Origin: an uncultured Pelagibacteraceae bacterium
GTDB lineage: Bacteria > Pseudomonadota > Alphaproteobacteria > Pelagibacterales > Pelagibacteraceae
DNA length: 64,000 bases
Assembly: GCA_902558835.1 (NCBI GenBank)
Contig: CACEFK010000001.1
Span: 62,001 to 126,000, forward strand
Direction: 5' to 3'
This document shows positions 52,439 to 62,355 of the stretch, in pieces. Position 1 is the stretch's first letter. Every line of letters starts with the position of its first letter. The translations under genes and the position numbers were made by a program. Below the pieces are notes generated by a model. The model was given only the letters and a program-made list of their open reading frames with translations, was not told where the DNA came from and did no database searches.

Positions 52439-52907
52439 AGTTTAAATAAGATCTTGTTGTAAAATATACTATTAATATTGATATTATAATGTTGTAACTT
52501 GTAAGTGATAATCCTAAAATTTTAAATGTAACATCTTTGCAGCTTACATTTTTTTCTTGTAACTGTCTTAATATATCTTCTTTTGATAGTAAATTAGAGC
52601 CATTTTTTAAATCGCAAACCAATGATTCTTCAATAAAACCTTGCTCAATACCTAAATGATATAAAGATAAAATAGTAGCAGCTAAAAAAATTAAAATAAG
52701 AGAAAGAATGAAATATTTTTCAAGTTTTTTAAATTTATAATTTAATACAATAATTATTAATGTTAATAGGTATGGAATTCTTTCCAATATACACAAATTA
52801 CAAGGTTGATGACCTAAAATATATTCAATAAAAAATGCTGAAGATATAGCAATAATACTAATTAAAAAAATTAATTTTAATGTAATTGTTTTGTTAAGCT
52901 CAACCAT
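52422..52907 (-). CDS. dsbB: Disulfide bond formation protein DsbB
   Basis: PCNLCILERIPY CxxC, four TM. Confidence 0.9.
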   Translation of the reverse strand: MVELNKTITLKLIFLISIIAISSAFFIEYILGHQPCNLCILERIPYLLTLIIIVLNYKFKKLEKYFILSLILIFLAATILSLYHLGIEQGFIEESLVCDLKNGSNLLSKEDILRQLQEKNVSCKDVTFKILGLSLTSYNIIISILIVYFTTRSYLNYDNNK

Positions 52908-53505
52908 TAAATTTCAAAAATAAATAAATAATAATAAATATTATAACTATAATAATTCCAATTATGGTGAACCATTTTGATCCATGTTTTTCCATGTACT
53001 CTGTAAATAATTCTCCAAATCTATAAGATAAATAGGCAACTATAAAAAATCTCAGGCTTCTTGAAATTAAACTAACAATTATAAAAATAGGAAGATTAAA
53101 AGCAATTAAACCACTTGAAATCGTAAAGGCTTTATAAGGTAATGGAGTAAAGCCAGCTAAAAAAAGAATACTCAGCCATGCGAGGAATCCACTACCTTGA
53201 GACATGCTTAATTTTAAATTTTCAACTTTATCTTGATAACCATAAAATTCGATTAAATACATTGCTAAATCAAAAAATAAATAACCTATCAAATATCCAA
53301 AGATTCCTCCAAGAACTGAAAATATTGATGCTATTAAAAATATTTTCAGATATTCCTTTTTTTTAGCAATAACCATTGGGATTATCATTGCATCTGGAGG
53401 TATAGGAAAAAAAGAACTTTCTATAAAAGATACAAGCCCTAAATAAAAATTTGAACTTTTATGTGCGGCTAATTCTAAACATTTTTTGTAAAGTGTTTGA
53501 AACAT
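52900..53505 (-). CDS. DedA/VTT-domain membrane protein (YqaA-like)
   Basis: SFIESSFFPIPPDAMIIPMV, AGFTPLPYKAFTISSGL. Confidence 0.88.
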   Translation of the reverse strand: MFQTLYKKCLELAAHKSSNFYLGLVSFIESSFFPIPPDAMIIPMVIAKKKEYLKIFLIASIFSVLGGIFGYLIGYLFFDLAMYLIEFYGYQDKVENLKLSMSQGSGFLAWLSILFLAGFTPLPYKAFTISSGLIAFNLPIFIIVSLISRSLRFFIVAYLSYRFGELFTEYMEKHGSKWFTIIGIIIVIIFIIIYLFLKFNG

Positions 53506-53567
53506 TTTTTGGTTTTAATATAAATTTAGTTCTTATACTATTTAAATATAATTTAATTGAATACCTA

Positions 53568-53652
53568 GGGCGAATGGCGGAACTGGTAGACGCGCACGAC
53601 TCAAAATCGTGTTTCGCAAGAAGTGAGAGTTCGATTCTCTCTTCGCCCACCA
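53568..53652 (+). tRNA. tRNA-Leu (anticodon CAA), CCA encoded
   Basis: GGGCGAA/TTCGCCC acceptor stem, CACGA-CTCAAAA-TCGTG anticodon arm, short variable arm, GTTCGATTC T-loop, ACCA end. Confidence 0.95.
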
Positions 53653-53659
53653 AGTAACT

Positions 53660-55390
53660 ATGAATTTAAATAATTTAAATAATTTGATCGAATTATTTGT
53701 CAATCAAGCAAATAAACAAAATAAAAAAGATATTTTTTTAGAATGGCTAAACCCAAGCAATAAAAAAACATATACATGGGAACAAACTGAAAAGAATATT
53801 TTAAAATTATCAAAAGTTATTAAAGAAAATATAAATGAAGGTGATAGATGTCTTTTAGTTTCGGAGAATAGACCAGAGTGGTTTGTTTCTGATTTAGCTA
53901 TTATGGTAGCTGGTGGAATTACAGTTCCAGCATACACAACTTATACAGAAGATGATTATAAGTACTTGATAGAAGATTGTGAGCCTAGCTTAGTTGTTGT
54001 TTCTAATAATGAAATGTTAAAAAAACTAAATAATTCAATTAACGAAAAAGACTTTATCAAAAAAGTTATTACTTTGGATGAAAAAACCAAGGTAACAAAT
54101 AGTTTAAATATAATTAACAAAGAAAAATATTTAGATTTTAATTTAATTATAAATAATAATTTATTAGCAGAAGATAAAATTGAAAATAATAAATTAAAAA
54201 GAAATTCTCCAGCATGTATCATTTATACTTCCGGAACTGGAGGTAATCCTAAAGGAGTAATTTTAAGTCATGGTGGAATTTTAAATAATCTCGTAGGAGC
54301 ATGTGAAATTATGAAACCATTGTTTAACTCAAGACCAGTATTTTTAACCTGGCTTCCTCTTTCACACTCTTATGAGCATTGTGTTCAATTTGCACAGATA
54401 GCTGTAGGAGCAAAAGTATTCTACGTAGAAAAAATAGAAAAACTTTTAGAAAATATATCTGATGCAAAACCCACAATTATGACAGCAGTTCCAAGGTTCT
54501 ACCAAAACCTTTACAACAAAATAAACATAAATTTAAAAAAACAAACAGGTTTTAAAGCAAAATTAATTGAAGCAACTCTTCGTTTGGGAAGAAAAAAACT
54601 ATTAAATCAAAAAATGACATTTTCTGAAAAATTACTCAATTTTATAGTTGATAAATTAGTTAGAAAAAAAATAAAAAAACAGTTTGGTGGAAATTTGAAA
54701 GCTTTCGTTTCAGGCGGTGGTGCTCTAGACAAAGAAATAGGAGAATTTTTGAATTCTGTGGGGCTGCCTACTCTTCAGGGTTATGGTTTAACAGAAACAT
54801 CACCAGTAGTAAGTTGCAATCCAATACATAAAATTAAAGTGGAAACTGTAGGACCACCATTTAAAGGGAATGAAGTTAAAATTGCTGAAGATGGAGAAAT
54901 TTTAGTTAAAGGTGAAAATGTAATGTTAGGATATTGGAACAAAAAAGAAGAAACTGATAAAGTAATTATAAATGGATGGCTTCATACTGGTGATATTGGA
55001 GAGATAGATCTAAATGATGGTTATTTAAAAATTACTGATAGAAAAAAAGATATCATAGTAAGTGCTGGTGGAGATAATATTTCACCTGCTAAAATTGAAA
55101 ATATGATTACAAATGAGCCCGAGATAGATCAATGCATGGTTTATGGAGATAAAAAAAATTACTTAGTTGCTTTAATTGTTCCTAATAAAGATTTTTTAAA
55201 TGAAAAAGAAAAAATAAATAAAGTAATTGAAAAAATAAATACAAAATTAACTTTATTAGAAAAGATAAAAAGAATTCAATTAATAGATGAAAATTTTTCT
55301 ATTGAAAATGGTTTAATGACACCAACAATGAAAGTAAAAAGAAAAAAAGTTACAGAAAAATATAAAAATCAGCTAGAGAATCTTTATTAA
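53660..55390 (+). CDS. AMP-dependent long-chain acyl-CoA synthetase
   Basis: IIYTSGTGGNPKGVILSHGG, GYGLTETSPV, DRKKDIIVSAGGDNISPAKIE. Confidence 0.92.
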   Translation: MNLNNLNNLIELFVNQANKQNKKDIFLEWLNPSNKKTYTWEQTEKNILKLSKVIKENINEGDRCLLVSENRPEWFVSDLAIMVAGGITVPAYTTYTEDDYKYLIEDCEPSLVVVSNNEMLKKLNNSINEKDFIKKVITLDEKTKVTNSLNIINKEKYLDFNLIINNNLLAEDKIENNKLKRNSPACIIYTSGTGGNPKGVILSHGGILNNLVGACEIMKPLFNSRPVFLTWLPLSHSYEHCVQFAQIAVGAKVFYVEKIEKLLENISDAKPTIMTAVPRFYQNLYNKININLKKQTGFKAKLIEATLRLGRKKLLNQKMTFSEKLLNFIVDKLVRKKIKKQFGGNLKAFVSGGGALDKEIGEFLNSVGLPTLQGYGLTETSPVVSCNPIHKIKVETVGPPFKGNEVKIAEDGEILVKGENVMLGYWNKKEETDKVIINGWLHTGDIGEIDLNDGYLKITDRKKDIIVSAGGDNISPAKIENMITNEPEIDQCMVYGDKKNYLVALIVPNKDFLNEKEKINKVIEKINTKLTLLEKIKRIQLIDENFSIENGLMTPTMKVKRKKVTEKYKNQLENLY

Positions 55391-55549
55391 ACAATTAAAA
55401 TTATATTGTTTATTAACCGCATAAACATTAACTAAATTAATAAAAAAAGTTTTATAAAAATAAAAAATTAAAATAAAAATTTTATAAAATTTAACTTTTA
55501 ATTAAAGAATTGACATAACTTATAGAAAAAAATAAAAATATGTTAATAG

Positions 55550-55566
55550 CGAATCAATTTGATTCG
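55550..55566. promoter_or_regulatory. Perfect palindrome upstream of lysine-rich mini-protein
   Basis: CGAATCAA-T-TTGATTCG; 35 nt after TTGACA (55510-55515). Confidence 0.6.
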
Positions 55567-55590
55567 TTTAACTAAAAAAGGGAGCTAAAG

Positions 55591-55683
55591 ATGCCTAAGA
55601 AAAGAAAAAAAGCGGCAAAGAAAACTAAGAAAAAAGCTAAGAAAAAAGCTAAGAAAAAAGCAAAAAAAAGAAGAAGAAAATAG
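55591..55683 (+). CDS. 30-aa Lys/Ala/Arg-rich basic mini-protein, not in ORF track
   Basis: ATGCCTAAGAAAAGA... = MPKKRKKAAKKTKKKAKKKAKKKAKKRRRK*; gggag SD-like sequence, upstream TTGACA, downstream terminator. Confidence 0.8.
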   Translation: MPKKRKKAAKKTKKKAKKKAKKKAKKRRRK

Positions 55684-55701
55684 TAACTTAGTATTCTTTA
55701 C

Positions 55702-55746
55702 AAAAAACGCTTCTCATTACAGTTTGTGTGAGAGGCGTTTTTTTTT
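55702..55746. terminator. Bidirectional intrinsic terminator between mini-protein and carD
   Basis: AAAAAACGCTTCTCA...TGAGAGGCGTTTTTTTTT stem-loop, T-runs on both strands. Confidence 0.85.
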
Positions 55747-56632
55747 ACTCGTCAATAGGTTCGTCGTTATCAGAAATTGGCTCGTCAACAGGTAGTTCAC
55801 TAGTTGCAGTTTTTGCAGGTGCTACTGGTTGAGGCTGCCCAGCTAAATTTCTTTTTAGTGCTTTATCCAATTTTTTTTGAGTATCTTCTAATGATACATT
55901 TAAAACAATCTGAAATTCAGACAGAATTCTTTCATAAGCTTTTTCAAATAATTGTCTTTCACTATAAGACTGGTCAACCATAAGGTCATCACCCTTGTTT
56001 AAATCTCTGACAACTTCAGCTAATTCATATATTTTTCCAGAAGATATTTTTGCTTCATATTCTTGCGCTCTTCGACTCCACATTGATCTTTTAATTTTTG
56101 GTTTACTTTTTAAAATTGAAATACACTTGTTTACTTGATTAATAGTTGCTAACGGCCTTAAGTGAGACTGCTTGTTTACAGGGACCATTCCATTAGCTTT
56201 GTCTTTTTCAAATTTAATAACATACGTCTCAACATCAATTCCACCAATGTTGATCTTTTTAAATTCAGTAATTTGCCCTACCCCGTGCTTTGGATAAACA
56301 ACATGATCTTTAATTTTGTATTCTCTTTTTTCGGTTTCTTGTTTTTTAACTTTTTTTATTTCAGGTTTAACTTCATTTGTTTTTGAAATTCTTAAATTAT
56401 CTACTTTTGGTTCAGCTGTCGTTTCTGTAATTTTAACAGCTTTTTTTGTTTTTGTTATTTTAGGTGAAACTTTTTTAACAACTTTTTTGATTTTTTTTGA
56501 AATTATTTTTTTAGCTTTTTTAGTTTTTTTAGCTTTTACAACCTTCTTTTTAGAAACTTTTTTTTTCACTTTTTTGTCTGTTTTGCCTTTAAAGATTTTC
56601 TTTAAAATATTTTTCGTACTTATTTTGCTCAT
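55745..56632 (-). CDS. carD: CarD-family RNA polymerase-binding regulator with Lys-rich N-terminal extension
   Basis: CarD_CdnL domain [27 protein letters not shown]...; N-terminus [28 protein letters not shown]; likely start 56632. Confidence 0.9.
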   Translation of the reverse strand: MSKISTKNILKKIFKGKTDKKVKKKVSKKKVVKAKKTKKAKKIISKKIKKVVKKVSPKITKTKKAVKITETTAEPKVDNLRISKTNEVKPEIKKVKKQETEKREYKIKDHVVYPKHGVGQITEFKKINIGGIDVETYVIKFEKDKANGMVPVNKQSHLRPLATINQVNKCISILKSKPKIKRSMWSRRAQEYEAKISSGKIYELAEVVRDLNKGDDLMVDQSYSERQLFEKAYERILSEFQIVLNVSLEDTQKKLDKALKRNLAGQPQPVAPAKTATSELPVDEPISDNDEPIDE

Positions 56633-56915
56633 TTTTAAATTTCTCGTGATCCGCTGGTGGATCTTTTTTTTCACTTATGTTAGGCCAGATTTCAGAATAT
56701 TTTTTATTGATCTCTAACCATTTTTCACTTCCAGGTTCGGTGTCTGCTTTTATGGCATCGACAGGACATTCTGGCTCGCAAACGCCACAATCTATACACT
56801 CATCGGGTTTAATTACAAGCATATTTTTACCTTCGTAAAAGCAATCAACTGGGCAGACATCAACACAGTCTGTTAGTTTGCACTTAATACAATTGTCGTT
56901 AACGATATATGTCAT
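56589..56915 (-). CDS. fdxA: 7Fe-type ferredoxin FdxA
   Basis: [38 protein letters not shown]. Confidence 0.95.
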   Translation of the reverse strand: MTYIVNDNCIKCKLTDCVDVCPVDCFYEGKNMLVIKPDECIDCGVCEPECPVDAIKADTEPGSEKWLEINKKYSEIWPNISEKKDPPADHEKFKNEQNKYEKYFKENL

Positions 56916-57322
56916 TCTAATTTTTGTTTAATTTTTTCTTTAATATCGCCCATTGTTTTATTGTCAATGTAAAGTAAGCCCGCAAGTCGTCTCATTAAAT
57001 TAGTTTCATATATATCAGCATCTTTGTTTGAATAGATTATAGACCACAAAGCCTCAATAATTTTAATTTTATCTTGCTCGGGTAACCCCTTTACTTCTCG
57101 AGTAAAATCTAAAATTTGATTTGAGCTTTCTTCAATTATCTTTGCTTCTTCAATTGTTTTAGAAACATTTTCATTTTCTATACCTAGCCCATTAAGTGTT
57201 TTTTTAATAATTTCTTCTTCTTTATCTGTGTAGTTCTCATCTATTTTTGCAGCATGAATTAATAAAGCACAAACTTTTGTTAGAAAATTATTATTCCTTG
57301 TTTGTTCTTTTTTAAAAAACAT
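56912..57322 (-). CDS. TerB-like tellurite resistance/co-chaperone family protein
   Basis: [28 protein letters not shown]...[11 protein letters not shown]. Confidence 0.8.
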   Translation of the reverse strand: MFFKKEQTRNNNFLTKVCALLIHAAKIDENYTDKEEEIIKKTLNGLGIENENVSKTIEEAKIIEESSNQILDFTREVKGLPEQDKIKIIEALWSIIYSNKDADIYETNLMRRLAGLLYIDNKTMGDIKEKIKQKLE

Positions 57323-57323
57323 T

Positions 57324-59804
57324 TTAATTTAAATTTAAATTCTTTAATATTTTAAATGGATTTTCACTAGAGATCTTCTTTGTATTAATTTTTTTAAATT
57401 TCTTAATAGGACTATATTTAAAAAATGTTTCATTTTCTTTTTCAAATATTTTATAATTCATTTTTTGAAGTAATTTTTTGAAATTATCTTTACTACATCC
57501 TAAAAGATTCAACATTTCTGGAACTAATTTTATTTCAGAATTTTCCTTTGAACTAGAATTTATTATTAATACAAATAATCTTTCCAAAATATCAATTCTT
57601 ACAAAAAAATTATCAAATCTTTCAAATCCACATAAAAGCATAAAGTTTTTATTTTTTATTTCTTTATCGTCTAAAAAATTTAAACCAAAGGTAGGTGGTT
57701 TTAAATTATGAAATTTTTGATAAAAATTTTTCCATAATAATGTTCTCAAAGATACTGCTTCTGGTTTAATTAATTGATAAAGGAAAACATGATATCTTCC
57801 AAATTTTACTCCTAAATCCCTAAGAATTTTTCTCTCATTTTGTTCTAGGTTTTTTAAGTATTCAGAAACTTGGTCTCGTTTTAAAACTCCATTATTTTCA
57901 TAGAGTTGGTATGCCAGTGCTTTAATTGAGGAATTATTTTCTTTTATATTTTTTAAATCAATTAAACTTTTAAGAACGTTATTTATTTTTGAATGTATCC
58001 ATTTATTAATATAGTCATTTAATTTTTGTTTAGTGTTTTTTTCAATAACATCATCAACAATTAAATCAAAATTAGGATTTAAATAATCATTACCTGTTGT
58101 TAATTTGGCAATTGGGAAATCATTCCAGTAAATTTTAAAATCTTCATTCAAACTAATTAATCCTGTATCAATTATTGATTGAACACGTTTGTCTAATTCC
58201 GGACCAATAGTTTGCCTGGCAGCTTTTTTTAAAGATTTTATATCAGTTTCCAAAGCACCTTTTTTTAGATCTAGTTCTAATTTTAGTCCTTTTATCTTTC
58301 CGATAAATTGATCGTCAATTTTAACGTCATTGTTTTGTAAAATTTCAGTTTTAAATTCCATATCTTGTTTTAAACCTCTAGCGAGCACACTTGCTCTTTT
58401 GTCAATAAAAGTTTTAGTAAGTTCTTCATGTAATCTGTCTGAAAGTCTATCTTCTAAGTGTTTAGTTTTTTCAATCCAATAACTTTGATTTTTTACCCAA
58501 TTATTTTTATTTGAAACATATGACCAAGTTCTGACATTTGCAATTCTATTTGATAAAGAATCTACATTTCCATCTAATTTATCAAGTTTAATTAGCTGCA
58601 ACCTAATATAATCTTCAGAAATTACTCCTTTTTTGCTAGTTAAAAATTTAAACACGTTTCCAATAACCTCAAAATGATTTCCATAAGTTTTTTTAACAAA
58701 ATCAGGTATTTGACAACATTCCCATAAAAGCATTAAAGTTTTCTTATCAAATCCTTTATTCAAAATTTTTTGATCTTTTAAAAAGTATTTTAGCGCTTTT
58801 TCATCCTCACATTCATGAATTTTTCTTAGCCATTCCACCTGTGGTTTTTCTTCTAAACTTTTAACTAAACTATTTGGATTATTGAAATTAAGATTTGAAT
58901 TTCTCCAAAACAAAGTTCTAATTTCTTCAAATTTATGATTTTCTAATAACTCTACTTCCTCCGGAGTTATTTCTTTACAATCACCAGTAATACCAAAACT
59001 ACCGTCGTTAAGGTACCTGCCAGCTCTACCTGCTATTTGACCTATTTCAGATAGATTTAACCTTCTTAATTTTTTTCCATCAAATTTCTTAATATTTGAA
59101 AAATAAACAAAATCTAAATCCATATTTATTCCCATTCCAATCGCATCTGTTGCAACTAAAAAATCTACATCCCCAGATTGATATAATTCAACTTGAGCAT
59201 TTCTTGTTTTTGGACTTAGTGATCCCATTACAATAGCGGCACCACCCTTTTGTCTTCTTATTAACTCAGCAATGGCATAAACCTCCTCTGCTGAAAATGC
59301 AATGATTGCTGTTTTTCTATCAATTCTCGATATTTTTTTATGACCAGCATAAGTAAGTTTAGATAGTCTTTCTCTATTTATAAATTCAATATCTCCATCT
59401 AATTTTGAAATAATATTTTTAATGGTACTTGAACCCATCAGCATTGTAAGTTTTTCTCCTCTCATATTTAAAAGTCTATCAGTAAAAATATGACCTCTTT
59501 CATGATCAGCACACATTTGAATTTCATCCACACCAACAAACTCTAGATGTTTATCAATTGGCATAGACTCAACTGTACATAAAAAATATTTAGCATTAGA
59601 TGGGATGATTTTTTCCTCACCAGTTATTAATGCAACTTTATCTAAACTTATTTTCTTGATTACCTTGTCATATACTTCTCTTGCAAGTAATCTAAGTGGA
59701 AATCCGATCATTCCACTCTCAAAAGAAAGCATGGTTTCTATAGCAAGATGGGTTTTGCCTGTATTAGTAGGACCGAGAACAGCTGTAATTTTATTTTTAG
59801 TCAT
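57324..59804 (-). CDS. Suv3-like DExH RNA helicase
   Basis: VLGPTNTGKTHLAIE, GFPLRLLAREVYD, DEIQMCADHERG, QIAGRAGRY; matches the Suv3 core. Confidence 0.88.
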   Translation of the reverse strand: MTKNKITAVLGPTNTGKTHLAIETMLSFESGMIGFPLRLLAREVYDKVIKKISLDKVALITGEEKIIPSNAKYFLCTVESMPIDKHLEFVGVDEIQMCADHERGHIFTDRLLNMRGEKLTMLMGSSTIKNIISKLDGDIEFINRERLSKLTYAGHKKISRIDRKTAIIAFSAEEVYAIAELIRRQKGGAAIVMGSLSPKTRNAQVELYQSGDVDFLVATDAIGMGINMDLDFVYFSNIKKFDGKKLRRLNLSEIGQIAGRAGRYLNDGSFGITGDCKEITPEEVELLENHKFEEIRTLFWRNSNLNFNNPNSLVKSLEEKPQVEWLRKIHECEDEKALKYFLKDQKILNKGFDKKTLMLLWECCQIPDFVKKTYGNHFEVIGNVFKFLTSKKGVISEDYIRLQLIKLDKLDGNVDSLSNRIANVRTWSYVSNKNNWVKNQSYWIEKTKHLEDRLSDRLHEELTKTFIDKRASVLARGLKQDMEFKTEILQNNDVKIDDQFIGKIKGLKLELDLKKGALETDIKSLKKAARQTIGPELDKRVQSIIDTGLISLNEDFKIYWNDFPIAKLTTGNDYLNPNFDLIVDDVIEKNTKQKLNDYINKWIHSKINNVLKSLIDLKNIKENNSSIKALAYQLYENNGVLKRDQVSEYLKNLEQNERKILRDLGVKFGRYHVFLYQLIKPEAVSLRTLLWKNFYQKFHNLKPPTFGLNFLDDKEIKNKNFMLLCGFERFDNFFVRIDILERLFVLIINSSSKENSEIKLVPEMLNLLGCSKDNFKKLLQKMNYKIFEKENETFFKYSPIKKFKKINTKKISSENPFKILKNLNLN

Positions 59805-59971
59805 TTCTATCTTTTGTGCTTCTTTTTTTTTACCTACCAGATATTGTTACTGCTAAAGAACAAAAATAGACTAAAACATGACCGAATCGGAGGGTAAAAA
59901 GTTCTCATTTTCTTTTTAATTTAGTGAGATTATCATAAATACGTTTAATCCTATAATAATAAAATTATTTA

Positions 59972-61198
59972 ATGTTAAAAAAATTAGTTAAAAATTTAAA
60001 GCCATCTTCTACCCTTTTAATTAATGAAACTTCAAAAAAATTAGAAGATCAAGGTAAGAAAATTTTCAAATTTGGTTTTGGACAGTCCCCATTTAAAGTA
60101 CCTGAAGATGTAGTCGAAGAATTAAAAAATAATGCTTATCAAAATAAATATTTACCTATGCAGGGTCTTGATGAATTAAGGGAAGCTGTTGCTAAATATT
60201 CATCAAAAAATAAAAATTATAACTATAAATCGCACAATGTAATAATTGGACCCGGATCTAAAGAATTAATGTTTTTGTTACATGTAATTTTTGATGGTGA
60301 AATTATACTGCCAGCACCTAGTTGGGTTTCATATGCACCGCAAGCTATTTTAGGAAGAAATAAAATTCAAATTCTTCAAACAGAGAGAGAAAATAACTGG
60401 TTTCCCTCTGGTGAACAAATTGAGAAAGTTATTTCAAAAGATAAAAATAAAAATTATTTATTATTTTTAAATTCACCAAATAATCCTTCTGGGCAGGTTT
60501 GTGACAAACTAGAAGAAATCTCAGAAATTGCCAAAAAGTATAATCTTATAATTCTATCAGATGAAATATATTCAGAATTAACATTTTCAAAAAATTTTAA
60601 ATCTATTTCAAGCTATTGTCCTGAAAAAACTATTATTAGTACAGGACTTAGTAAATGGTGTGGCGCTGGAGGATGGAGACTTGGGTATTTTATTATTCCA
60701 GATGAATTGAATGATATAAAAAATATGATCAACGTATTAGCAAGTGAAACTTTTTCCTCAGTGAGCGCGCCTATACAGTACGCCGCTATTAAAGCTTACG
60801 AAAATGATCATTCAAATTATATTACAAAATCAATAAACATTTTAAGTGCGGTTGGTAAATATGTTTTTTCAAACTTAAAATCAAATAAAGTACTGATTAA
60901 TGAACCTCATGGAGGATTTTATTTAATGCCAGAATTTTTAAATTATAAATTCAAAACCTCCTCGGATATGTGTAAGGATATATTAAACAATACTGGAGTT
61001 GCTTTATTACCAGGTTCTGATTTTGGATTTAATCCAGACAAAATGTTAGCAAGGTTAAGTTTTACTGATTTTGATGGACAAGAGTTTATGAACAATATTG
61101 ATGAAACAAAAAAAATTGATGAAAATTTAATTAATAAGTTTGCGCCAAAAGTAGTAGAAGGTGTTAATAAACTAAAAAATTGGTCAGAAAACTTATAA
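59972..61198 (+). CDS. Class I/II pyridoxal-phosphate aminotransferase
   Basis: LNSPNNPSGQVC, DEIYSELTF, STGLSKWCGAGGWRLGY. Confidence 0.92.
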   Translation: MLKKLVKNLKPSSTLLINETSKKLEDQGKKIFKFGFGQSPFKVPEDVVEELKNNAYQNKYLPMQGLDELREAVAKYSSKNKNYNYKSHNVIIGPGSKELMFLLHVIFDGEIILPAPSWVSYAPQAILGRNKIQILQTERENNWFPSGEQIEKVISKDKNKNYLLFLNSPNNPSGQVCDKLEEISEIAKKYNLIILSDEIYSELTFSKNFKSISSYCPEKTIISTGLSKWCGAGGWRLGYFIIPDELNDIKNMINVLASETFSSVSAPIQYAAIKAYENDHSNYITKSINILSAVGKYVFSNLKSNKVLINEPHGGFYLMPEFLNYKFKTSSDMCKDILNNTGVALLPGSDFGFNPDKMLARLSFTDFDGQEFMNNIDETKKIDENLINKFAPKVVEGVNKLKNWSENL

Positions 61199-61279
61199 AA
61201 TCACTCTGTACACCTACGATTATTTTTTGTTAAAATAAAATTATAAAAATAACGACATAATAATATAGAGGGGTAAATA

Positions 61280-62284
61280 ATGAAAAAAATAATCACATCT
61301 CTATCAAGTGCTTTACTGATTTTATTTGCATCATTGTCTTTGACAACTGTTGCTAAATCAGCTGAGTTCTTTACGATAGGAACAGGCGGACCTACAGGAG
61401 TATATTTCCAAACAGGGAACGCTATATGTAAAATGCTTCACAAATCAGCAATTAGTGCTGAACATGGTAGAAAAAAAGGTACAGCTAAAGCTTACAGATG
61501 TACAGCTCCATCCACTGGTGGATCTAACTACAATATTGGTCAGATAGCAGCTGGAGAATTCCAATTTGGTGTAGCACAATCAGACTGGCAGTATCATGCT
61601 GTTAATGGATCTAGTAAATGGGAAGGAAAACAATTTAGTAATTTGAGAGCAGTTTTCTCAGTTCACAATGAGCCTTTTCAAATTTGGGCTAGAAAAAAAG
61701 CAAAGATTAAAGATTTTGCTGGATTAAAAGGAAAAGTAGTTAACATCGGTAATCCTGGTTCAGGTCAAAGAGGAACTATGGAAGAACTGATGAAAGCCAT
61801 GGGTGTTGATAATAGTTTCTTTAAATCAACAACTGAACTTACTTCTTCTGAACAAGTTAAAGCGTTATGCGACGGAAAAATAGATGCATTTGGTTATTCT
61901 GTTGGATTTCCAAATGGTGCTATGGAACAAGCAGCAACTTGTGCAGCTAAAGCATCTCCAATTAATTTAACAGGTTCTGAAGTTCAAGGTTTAATTGATG
62001 GTGCTGACTATTATGCACAGGCAGTAATACCTAAAGGAACTTACACAGGTCAGAAAAAAGATGCTACAACTTTTGGTGTAAAAGCTACTGTTGTTACTTC
62101 TGCAGATGTTTCAGAAGAGCTTGTTTATTTAGTTACAAAAGCTGTAATGGAAAATTTTGATGATTTCAAAAAACAACATTCAGCATTTGGTTTCTTAGAA
62201 AAGAAAAACATGATTAAGGATGGTTTATCTGCTCCATTACACCCAGGAGCAATAAAATATTATAAAGAAGCTGGATTAATGTAA
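61280..62284 (+). CDS. TAXI-family TRAP transporter solute-binding protein
   Basis: Signal peptide then FFTIGTGGPTGVYFQTGNAICKML; VNIGNPGSGQRGTMEELM. Confidence 0.93.
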   Translation: MKKIITSLSSALLILFASLSLTTVAKSAEFFTIGTGGPTGVYFQTGNAICKMLHKSAISAEHGRKKGTAKAYRCTAPSTGGSNYNIGQIAAGEFQFGVAQSDWQYHAVNGSSKWEGKQFSNLRAVFSVHNEPFQIWARKKAKIKDFAGLKGKVVNIGNPGSGQRGTMEELMKAMGVDNSFFKSTTELTSSEQVKALCDGKIDAFGYSVGFPNGAMEQAATCAAKASPINLTGSEVQGLIDGADYYAQAVIPKGTYTGQKKDATTFGVKATVVTSADVSEELVYLVTKAVMENFDDFKKQHSAFGFLEKKNMIKDGLSAPLHPGAIKYYKEAGLM

Positions 62285-62301
62285 TCCAATTTTTATTAAT
62301 T

Positions 62302-62338
62302 AAAAAGGCCTGGTAATTTTTACCGGGCCTTTTTTTTA
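62302..62338 (+). terminator. Intrinsic terminator between TAXI binding protein and permease
   Basis: GGCCTGGTA-ATTTT-TACCGGGCC followed by T8. Confidence 0.85.
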
Positions 62339-62355
62339 TGGTATGAATAATTTTA

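Noticed and set aside
53451-53657. ORFs 53451-53657 (+) and 53459-53653 (-)
   Set aside because: Both run across the tRNA-Leu gene and the dedA-like gene start; spurious frames.
59805-59971. Possible small RNA in helicase/aminotransferase gap (gaccgaatcggagggtaaaaag)
   Set aside because: Only a short GC-richer patch; no convincing stem-loop, promoter-terminator pair or known RNA motif by eye.
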